From Erwinia sp. E602 (GTDB taxonomy: Bacteria > Pseudomonadota > Gammaproteobacteria > Enterobacterales > Enterobacteriaceae): DNA of 64,000 nt. Location: positions 1,364,001-1,428,000 of the forward strand of contig NZ_CP046582.1 in assembly GCF_018141005.1 (NCBI RefSeq). The letters run 5' to 3'. Under the pieces are notes generated by a model. The model was not told the origin of the DNA and made no database searches. It worked only from the letters and a program-made list of their open reading frames with translations. Below are positions 56,205 through 64,000 of this stretch, piece after piece. Each line of letters opens with the position of its first letter. Position 1 is the first letter of the stretch. Both the position numbers and the translations under genes were made by a program.

Positions 56205-57424
56205 GCGCCCTGATGTTGACGATACTGCTGCTGCTGATCGCGGCGGTGGCCCTGCTGCTGATCGCCGGCAGCCGGCGCCCGCCTGGCGTCACCGACGATC
56301 GTGATACGGTGAATACCGCCTTCTACCAGCGCCGCCTGCAGGAGCTGGAGGAAGATGAGGCACAGGGCGTGGTGGCGGAGCGGCCGGAGATGGTACGTGA
56401 GCTGCAGCAAACCCTGCTGCTGGACGTGCCGGGCCAGCAGCCGCCTCAGGCGCGGCAGGTCAGCCGCCTGTGGCTGCTGCCGGGGGCGCTGGTGCTGGTG
56501 CTGGCCAGCCTCGGGCTGTACCTGCAGACCGGCGGGCTGCCGCAGGTGCTGGCCTGGCAGCAGGTGAAAAACGAACTGCCGGCGCTGCGCGCCCAGGTGA
56601 TGGACCCGAACGCGAAGCCGCTCAGTATGGAGCAGCTGGCGCGGCTGGCATTGGGCATCCGCAGCGAGCTGCAGCAGGATCCGCAGAACGTCAACGACTG
56701 GATGATGCTGGGCCGGTTAGGGATGGTGCTGAACAACGCCGCTACCGCCGGCCAGGCGTTCCGGCATGCGTTGCAGCTGTCACCGCAGGATGCCGAGGCA
56801 AAGCTGAGCTATGCTGAAGTGCTGACCCGCTCTTCCGACCCGCAGGATAACCAGCAGGCCACCGCGCTGCTGGATGAGATGGCGGCCGCGGACGGCAGTA
56901 ACCTGCGCATTCTGGGCTTGTTGGCATTTAATGCTTTTGAGCGTCAGCGCTATGCGCAGGCCATCGAAGTCTGGCAAAAAATGTTACAGTTATTACCGCC
57001 TGACGATGCGCGCGTGGCGATGATTCAGCGCAGTATCGAGCAGGCAAAGACGGAATCCGGCAAGCAGAACAGTCACCTGGCGTTAACGGTCAGCCTGGCC
57101 GCCGGGGCAGAAAAAATGTTACCGGCGGGCGGAGTGTTGTATATTTCCGTCTCTGACGGGAGCACGCCGGTTCCCGTCGCGGTAAAAAAGATGCCGTTAA
57201 GCCATTTTCCTTTATCGCTCACGCTGGATGACAGCAACGCCATGATGCCGCAGCGGCTGCTGTCGGCGCAGCATCAGGTGCAGGTGCGGGTGCGCATATC
57301 GCGCAACGGCAGCGCCAACCCGCAGCCGGGTGACTGGTTCGGTCAGAGCGCGGTCACCCCCTATGACGGTCAGCAGCAGCTTGCGGTGGAGATTAACCAG
57401 CAGGTGACGGGCGGTAATCAATAA
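56201..57424 (+). CDS. ccmI: Cytochrome c maturation protein CcmI (TPR)
   Basis: 407 residues. Two N-terminal membrane helices (about 3-22 and 88-108) flank a cytoplasmic segment with the typical NTAFYQRRLQELEED. TPR repeats follow (NVNDWMMLGRLGMVLNNAAT, DAEAKLSYAEVLTRSS, FERQRYAQAIEVWQKMLQ), and the periplasmic beta domain ends GGNQ. It captures apocytochrome c for the heme lyase. ATGA overlap with ccmH; last gene of the operon. Confidence 0.94.
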   Translation: MSALMLTILLLLIAAVALLLIAGSRRPPGVTDDRDTVNTAFYQRRLQELEEDEAQGVVAERPEMVRELQQTLLLDVPGQQPPQARQVSRLWLLPGALVLVLASLGLYLQTGGLPQVLAWQQVKNELPALRAQVMDPNAKPLSMEQLARLALGIRSELQQDPQNVNDWMMLGRLGMVLNNAATAGQAFRHALQLSPQDAEAKLSYAEVLTRSSDPQDNQQATALLDEMAAADGSNLRILGLLAFNAFERQRYAQAIEVWQKMLQLLPPDDARVAMIQRSIEQAKTESGKQNSHLALTVSLAAGAEKMLPAGGVLYISVSDGSTPVPVAVKKMPLSHFPLSLTLDDSNAMMPQRLLSAQHQVQVRVRISRNGSANPQPGDWFGQSAVTPYDGQQQLAVEINQQVTGGNQ

Positions 57425-57444
57425 ATCAGTACAGGGAGAACATG

Positions 57445-58206
57445 ATGAACTATCGCCTGACGGGCCTGGCGCTGGCAAGCGTGCTGCTGGTAGGTTGTGC
57501 CAGCTCGAAAAATGCCGACGATCCACAGGGCCGTTCAGATCCGCTGGAAGGCTTCAACCGCACGATGTTTAACTTCAACTACAACGTGCTGGATCCCTAC
57601 GTGGTGAGGCCGGTGGCAGTGGTCTGGCGCGATTACGTGCCGGTGCCGGCGCGTACCGGGCTGGGCAACTTCCTCAGCAACCTTGATGAACCGTCCACGA
57701 TGGTGAACTACTTTATTGAGGGTAATCCGTACAAGGCGATGGTGCACTTCAACCGCTTCTTCCTGAATACCCTGCTGGGGATGGGCGGCTTTATTGACGT
57801 GGCGACCATGGCCAACCCGAAACTGGCTAAGGAAGAGCCGCGCGGCTTCGGTAGCACGCTGGGCCATTACGGCGTCGGTTACGGCACCTATGTGGTGGTG
57901 CCGGGCTATGGCAGCGCCACCCCGCGTGAGGATATCGGCGGGCTGGTGGATGACGTCTACCCGCCGCTGGCCTGGCTGACCTGGTGGATGTCCGCCGGTA
58001 AGTGGGCGCTGGAAGGGGTGGAAACCCGTGCCCAGCTGCTGGACTCCGATGCGTTGCTGAGCAACTCAAAAGATCCGTACGCCTTCGTGCGCGCCGCCTA
58101 TTTCCAGCATCATGACTTCCTCGCCAGCGACGGCAAGCTGACCCCGCAGACTAACCCGAACGCGGCGGCAATTCAGGACGATCTGAACGACATTGACGCA
58201 GAATAA
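57445..58206 (+). CDS. mlaA: Outer-membrane phospholipid transport lipoprotein MlaA (VacJ)
   Basis: 253 residues. Lipoprotein signal MNYRLTGLALASVLLVGC with lipobox LVGC. Family signatures SDPLEGFNRTMFNFN, YVPVPARTGLGNFLSNLDEP and RGFGSTLGHYGVGYGTYVVV are present. In the outer membrane it removes mislocalised phospholipids from the outer leaflet and hands them to MlaC. GGGAG is best spaced for the second of two ATGs. Confidence 0.95.
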   Translation: MNYRLTGLALASVLLVGCASSKNADDPQGRSDPLEGFNRTMFNFNYNVLDPYVVRPVAVVWRDYVPVPARTGLGNFLSNLDEPSTMVNYFIEGNPYKAMVHFNRFFLNTLLGMGGFIDVATMANPKLAKEEPRGFGSTLGHYGVGYGTYVVVPGYGSATPREDIGGLVDDVYPPLAWLTWWMSAGKWALEGVETRAQLLDSDALLSNSKDPYAFVRAAYFQHHDFLASDGKLTPQTNPNAAAIQDDLNDIDAE

Positions 58207-58222
58207 CGTGGCTGAATGACGT

Positions 58223-58254
58223 TAAAAAAGCATCTCAAATGAGATGCTTTTTTT
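58223..58254. terminator. Bidirectional terminator between mlaA and the peptide gene
   Basis: GCATCTC-AAAT-GAGATGC with T7 to the right and A6 to the left. It can end both mlaA and the leftward peptide gene. Confidence 0.9.
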
Positions 58255-58292
58255 ATTGTGCTAATAATTATCCCGTACAGCAGAGCGAATTA

Positions 58293-58538
58293 TTAAGCGG
58301 CAGAGTTGCCGAAAAGTCCCTGGAAGAAGCTTTCCACGCCTTCGCTAAATACTTTCACCGGCTGGGTGTGGCGCGCCACATAAGCGTTACTGGTCTCTGT
58401 TGGGTTTTTCAGGGTACCAAACGCCTTTTCGCAGGTATAAGCAAATTTTGAGGTCGTTTCAGTGATGCCAACCAGAAAATCCTTAAACGCACCTGCACCG
58501 CTTACCTGTTCAATATCACTCTGGGATAAAACTTTCAT
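58293..58538 (-). CDS. Microcin-like peptide precursor with double-glycine-type leader
   Basis: 81 residues. The first 15, MKVLSQSDIEQVSGA, fit the short class II microcin leader: charged residue at position 2, hydrophobic 4, acidic/polar helix, then V-S-G-A before the cut, as in microcin L. Cleavage after Ala15 would give a 66-residue peptide starting GAFKDFLVGITETTS and ending SFFQGLFGNSAA, with a single Cys. AAGGAGC before the ATG is a strong ribosome site, and the gene is AT-richer than its neighbours. No immunity, peptidase-transporter or export gene is visible here. Activity is unproven; an export-signal protein with another function is possible. Confidence 0.72.
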   Translation of the reverse strand: MKVLSQSDIEQVSGAGAFKDFLVGITETTSKFAYTCEKAFGTLKNPTETSNAYVARHTQPVKVFSEGVESFFQGLFGNSAA

Positions 58539-58668
58539 TTAACTGCTCCTTGTTAATATCATTCAATTTATCTGTGTGCGCTAATTAGCAGGGTGAAAGT
58601 AATGATTGAGGTAATAGCAGTCAAGTGTGCTTCGTGAATATAAAGATTTTACGATAACAAACAGCACT

Positions 58669-58693
58669 AAAAAAACACCCTGCAAGAGCAGGG
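58669..58693 (-). terminator. Terminator of fadL
   Basis: Read leftwards, CCCTGC-TCTT-GCAGGG, then TG and T7, about 30 bp beyond the fadL stop. Confidence 0.9.
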
Positions 58694-58723
58694 CGTCAGA
58701 TCACGACCGTTTATGAAATGCGA

Positions 58724-60061
58724 TCAGAACTTATAGTTAAAGCTCGCACCATAAAGCAGGGCTTTCCCTTCCGAGTTAAAGGTATAAGGCGTGGCGACCC
58801 CGCCGTTCCGCGCAGTGGCGACCGGGTCAGTACCTTCTTCAATGGTGACTTTTTTGCCGTGCATATAGGAAACACCGACGTCGACCGAGGCATTCTGGTT
58901 AAAGGCATAAGAGGCACCGGCACTGAGCCACAGACGATCCTGATCCGGGATTGAGATTGAACGCTTGTCCGCCGGTACCGGGCTGTCATCGAAAGCGATA
59001 CCGGTGCGGAAGGTCCAGTTGTCATCGTAGTAGTAGCTGGTGCCAAGCGCGATGCGGTAAGCGTCGTGATAGCTCTCATCTTTATAGAACAGCTCTTTGC
59101 CGTCGTTGCCGGTGGCTCTCAGCTCCTGGAACTGGCTCCAGCTGGTATAAGCCATGCTGTAGTGAACCGCCCACTGTGGTGCCACTTTGTGATAACCGGA
59201 CACTTCCCACATCTCCGGCAGATGCAGCGAGAGGGAGCCGGGAATGGTCGCGCCGCCAGTGCCCGTTGGCAGACCGAACTGCCCGCCAATCGGGTTATAG
59301 GCGACCGGGATATCACTGCGGTAGTCACCGTCAAAGTCGATTTTAACTTCAGAGCGATAGGTCAGGCCGAAGCGGTTTTTATCATCCACCTCATACAGCA
59401 CGCCGGCATTCCAGCCGTAGCCCCATTCATCACCTTTAAGGTGGGCGATCTGCGTGTTCGCGGGAGCCGCAGGCAGCCCTGCTGCCGGCAATACGGCACC
59501 CAGCTCACCAATGTTACGCTCGATTTTGGCCCGCGCATAAACCGCATCAAAACCGACGCCGAAGCTGAAGTGCTGGTTCAGGCGGTAGGCGGTGCTCAGG
59601 TTAAGGTTCAGGGTCATCAGGTCGGTTTTACCGGCGAACGGGCCGCCGGCGTAGCCGTCGTTAAACTCCGTCGCCAGGCCATAGTTGGTGGTGGATGACG
59701 CGCCAATCCACCACTGGTCGTTAATCGGCTGCACGTAGTGAATGTTCGGCACCCACTGGGTCGGGGCGATGTTGTCCGCCTTCAGGCTGTTACCCTGGCC
59801 GCTGGTGCCGTCAAGGTTAACGTCCGGATCGATAAATACCGCGCCAACCGAGAACATCGGCCGATCCATCAGCGCCATGGTCGCGGGGTTACGGCTGGCG
59901 GAGGCGGCGGTATCGCCGACTGCACCTTCGCCGGCATAGGCGCGGCCAAGACCGATGGAGGAGAATTCATTCAGCTGAAAGCCAGCCGCCAGACTGTTAG
60001 TTGAAACCAGCGCCACTGCCACTGCCAGCGCAGACTTGGTAAACAGGTTTTTATGGTTCAT
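58724..60061 (-). CDS. fadL: Long-chain fatty acid outer-membrane transporter FadL
   Basis: 445 residues. The signal peptide ends ...STNSLA, and the mature protein starts [20 protein letters not shown], the plug opening of the 14-strand barrel. [55 protein letters not shown] and the C-terminal F (NYKF) match E. coli FadL. Imports long-chain fatty acids. Start at [10 protein letters not shown]. FadR sites lie upstream. Confidence 0.96.
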   Translation of the reverse strand: MNHKNLFTKSALAVAVALVSTNSLAAGFQLNEFSSIGLGRAYAGEGAVGDTAASASRNPATMALMDRPMFSVGAVFIDPDVNLDGTSGQGNSLKADNIAPTQWVPNIHYVQPINDQWWIGASSTTNYGLATEFNDGYAGGPFAGKTDLMTLNLNLSTAYRLNQHFSFGVGFDAVYARAKIERNIGELGAVLPAAGLPAAPANTQIAHLKGDEWGYGWNAGVLYEVDDKNRFGLTYRSEVKIDFDGDYRSDIPVAYNPIGGQFGLPTGTGGATIPGSLSLHLPEMWEVSGYHKVAPQWAVHYSMAYTSWSQFQELRATGNDGKELFYKDESYHDAYRIALGTSYYYDDNWTFRTGIAFDDSPVPADKRSISIPDQDRLWLSAGASYAFNQNASVDVGVSYMHGKKVTIEEGTDPVATARNGGVATPYTFNSEGKALLYGASFNYKF

Positions 60062-60143
60062 GACCACAACCCTCATAATTTATTATTGAACGTTGTTACA
60101 GACGTAACAAGGAAACATGAATGTCACAGACTGACCCATGCAC

Positions 60144-60184
60144 AACAAATCAGACCAGTTGCCAGAGTATAGGACTGACCCGTA
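60144..60184. promoter_or_regulatory. Two FadR operators upstream of fadL
   Basis: On the fadL strand AACTGGTCTGATTTGTT (60160-60144) matches the FadR consensus AACTGGTCNGACCTGTT at all but two positions. A second, weaker copy reads TATAGGACTGACCCGTA on the plus strand (60168-60184). They lie 83-123 bp before the start codon. E. coli fadL likewise carries two FadR sites. The spacer also serves yfcZ; nothing else specific is seen between 60185 and 60434. Confidence 0.75.
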
Positions 60185-60434
60185 CACATGTTGCAATCAT
60201 GTTTTCGTGTTATTGCTAAAATGATGCAAGAAAAGAGATCTCGCTAACAAAAACTTACAGGTATGTTTTTGGCGGGCACAGTATCACCTGTTTCAGATCA
60301 ATTAATAGCGTGATTTTCATCATAAAGCGCGCGATCTTCGTTGAATGGCTGGAGCCATTCCCCCCGGCGGGCGTAGACTCAATCGCATCTGAATGCGACG
60401 GCCGCCCGCTGGGGGTGGCTAACCGGAGGAACTG

Positions 60435-60731
60435 ATGAGCGATGCCCTGAATGCCTGTACCGCCCGTGAAACGGCGGCCTGTTGTTGTGTCGATGTCGGC
60501 ACCGTGATCGACAACAGCGACTGTACCGCCAGCTACAGCCAGCACTTCACCTTTCAGTCTGACGCCCGGGCGATGCTGGAATCGCTGAGCGCCCGTGCAC
60601 AGGCGGTGGCGTCCGACCCCTGCGAAATCACCAGCCGCCTGACGGAGAGCCCGCAGGGCGTGCAGCTGGAGTGCGAATTTACCTTCTGCTGCCAGGCGGA
60701 GTCGCTGATTTTCCAGCTCGCCCTGCGTTAA
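60435..60731 (+). CDS. yfcZ: YfcZ/YiiS family protein (DUF406)
   Basis: 98 residues. Cys-rich start ACTARETAACCCVDVGTVID, then NSDCTASYSQHF, and the family C-terminus FCCQAESLIFQLALR. The match to E. coli YfcZ is strong, and the place between fadL and fadI is the same. Function unknown. GGAGGA lies upstream. Confidence 0.92.
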   Translation: MSDALNACTARETAACCCVDVGTVIDNSDCTASYSQHFTFQSDARAMLESLSARAQAVASDPCEITSRLTESPQGVQLECEFTFCCQAESLIFQLALR

Positions 60732-60971
60732 TCACCCTGCGGCCAGCCGCACCCTGACCCGGCCGCTGCTCCGTGCAGCGGCGATTAACGTAAAGGGACG
60801 ACTCTGAAGGTCGGCTTACCGCCGGCTGCCCCGCTCTTTTCACTGCCATAAGCGTGTTTTGTCTCGCATTTTTTCCCTTCTGCCGTGGCACCCATAACGG
60901 TTCTGGTTAACACTGATCAGGTCAGACCTCTTTGGCAATGATGCCGGCACCGATGCGAACAGGTGAAAATA

Positions 60972-62278
60972 ATGAGCTCACACCCTTTACTGACCCGACA
61001 GGGCGATCGTATCGCCATCACCCACGGGCTGCGCACCCCTTTTGTTCGTCAGGCTACCGCCTTTCACGGCATCCCGGCGCTGGAGCTGGGGCGGATGGTG
61101 GTCAGCGAACTGATGGTGCGCAGCGAACTGCCGCCGGAGGCAATTGAACAGCTGGTGTTTGGCCAGGTGGTGCAGATGCCGGAGGCGCCGAACATTGCCC
61201 GTGAAATCGTGCTGGCCGCCGGGCTGAGCGTGCATACCGATGCTTACAGCGTCAGCCGCGCCTGCGCCACCAGTTTTCAGGCGGTAGCCAGCCTGGCGGA
61301 GAGCCTGCTGGCAGGCGTGGTGCAGGCCGGCATTGCCGGCGGTGCGGACTCCACTTCGGTGCTGCCGGTGGGGGTGAGTAAAAACCTGGCGCGGCTGCTG
61401 CTGGATCTCAGCCGCGCCCGCTCGCTGGGCGCAAAACTGAAGCTGTTGACGCGGCTGCGCCCCGGTGACCTGCTGCCGGTGCCGCCGGCGGTGGCGGAGT
61501 ATTCCACCGGCCTGCGGATGGGGGATACCGCCGAACAGATGGCGAAAAGCCACGGCATCAGCCGCGAGCAGCAGGACGCGCTGGCGCACCGCTCGCACCT
61601 GCATGCCGCCAGAGCCTGGCAGCAGGGGCTGCTGGACGACGAAGTGATGACCGCGTTCGTGCCGCCCTGGCGCGAGCCTTTTCGCCAGGATAACAACGTC
61701 CGCGAGGCCTCAAAGCCGGAGGATTACGCCCGGCTGCGCCCGGCGTTTGACCGGCGGCACGGCACGGTGACCGCCGCCAACAGCACGCCGCTGACCGACG
61801 GCGCCGCCGCGGTGGTACTGATGACCGAATCCCGCGCCCGCGAACTGGGGGTGAAGCCGCTTGGCTGGCTGCGCAGCTACGCCTTCACCGCGATTGATGT
61901 GCGCCAGGATATGTTGCTGGGGCCGGCCTACGCCTCGCCGCTGGCGCTGGATCGCGCCGGCATCGGCCTGAACGACCTGACGCTGATTGATATGCACGAA
62001 GCCTTTGCCGCCCAGACGCTGGCCAACCTCAAGCATTTCGCCGACGAGCGCTTTGCCCGCGAGATACTGCGGCGGCCGCACGCGCTCGGTGAGGTGAATA
62101 TGGAGAAATTTAACGTGCTGGGCGGCTCAATCGCCTACGGCCACCCGTTTGCCGCCACCGGCGCGCGGATGATTACCCAGACGCTGCACGAGCTGCGGCG
62201 GCGCGGCGGCGGCCTGGGGCTGGTTACCGCCTGCGCGGCGGGTGGTCTGGGTGCGGCAATGGTTCTGGAGGCGGAATA

Positions 62279-62279
<1 letters not shown>
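60972..62279 (+). CDS. fadI: 3-ketoacyl-CoA thiolase FadI
   Basis: 435 residues. Acyl-enzyme Cys in [19 protein letters not shown]; His in [17 protein letters not shown]; second Cys in [14 protein letters not shown]. It splits 3-ketoacyl-CoA with CoA, last step of the FadIJ beta-oxidation cycle used mainly without oxygen in E. coli. Start [11 protein letters not shown] (60972) with AGGTGA upstream; a GTG three codons earlier is less likely. The stop overlaps fadJ (TAATG). Confidence 0.95.

Positions 62280-64000
<1,721 letters not shown>

Noticed and set aside
58239..58451. Plus-strand frame of 70 codons opposite the microcin-like gene
   Set aside because: It starts inside the mlaA terminator, has no good ribosome site and no immunity-protein features such as membrane helices.

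Overview
The window is a stretch of chromosome from a gamma-proteobacterium of the order Enterobacterales, most likely an Erwinia/Pantoea-type member of the Erwiniaceae. The grounds are gene-by-gene protein similarity to Escherichia coli and conserved blocks of E. coli gene order (valXYU-lysV/gltX/yfeC/alaWX; nupC/mntH/ypeC/glk/ypdAB/alaC/ypdK; argW/yfdC/mlaA/fadL/yfcZ/fadIJ). An indolepyruvate decarboxylase gene (ipdC) is inserted beside glk, as is familiar in plant-associated Erwinia and Pantoea. Most of the window is GC-rich. A few AT-richer patches (27.1-28.1 kb, 35.1-35.4 kb, 45.4-46.4 kb, 58.3-58.7 kb) carry accessory genes. No species-level call is possible by eye.

Layout. 0-9.4 kb: end of a FlxA-like gene, a Lys/Val tRNA operon divergent from gltX, yfeC, a formate/nitrite-type channel, two tRNA-Ala genes behind a strong promoter, two heptamer repeat arrays, a triple-rhodanese protein, nupC and mntH with an MntR-type operator. 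9.4-19.2 kb: ypeC, an aldo-keto reductase, ipdC, glk, the pyruvate-sensing two-component system pyrS/pyrR (ypdA/ypdB), a frameshifted small gene, a GNAT acetyltransferase, alaC and the 23-residue membrane protein ypdK. 19.2-24.7 kb: an EmrAB-like efflux pair divergent from an IclR regulator with clear palindromic operators, a universal stress protein and a lipoprotein. 24.7-29.4 kb: a Gly/His-rich lipoprotein, yhjX with a PyrR-type direct repeat upstream, a broken sensor gene, an unrecognised two-gene cassette and ybdG.

29.5-42.3 kb is the main accessory block, a complete Ter stress/tellurite system. The leftward operon encodes an ATP-grasp enzyme, a phosphoribosyltransferase-TRSP protein, a HAD phosphatase, a StiP/PELOTA protein and a CitE-like lyase, followed by the regulator TerW. 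The divergent rightward operon is terZABCDEF. Beyond terF lies a protein with an Asp/Glu run of about 30 residues, encoded by a hexanucleotide repeat, and a C-terminal segment that looks ubiquitin-like.

42.3-50.2 kb: hiuH divergent from an HprRS-like two-component system with a matching operator, an orphan VapB antitoxin, a DUF6979-like protein, tRNA-Arg (argW), ampC/ampR and yfdC. 50.4-57.4 kb: the cytochrome c maturation operon ccmABCDEFGHI. 57.4-64 kb: mlaA, a small peptide gene with a class II microcin-type double-glycine leader, fadL with two FadR sites, yfcZ, fadI and the start of fadJ, which carries an unusual Pro/Gln-rich linker insertion.

Functional threads. The pyruvate sensor PyrSR and its probable target YhjX lie only 9 kb apart and the binding motif is visible. 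The two halves of the Ter system face each other across one AT-rich control region. Fatty acid uptake and beta-oxidation genes are grouped under an apparent FadR operator. The observations I would check first are the microcin-like peptide, the acidic-run/ubiquitin-like protein next to the ter operon, the PyrR-yhjX site and the AT-rich two-gene cassette.
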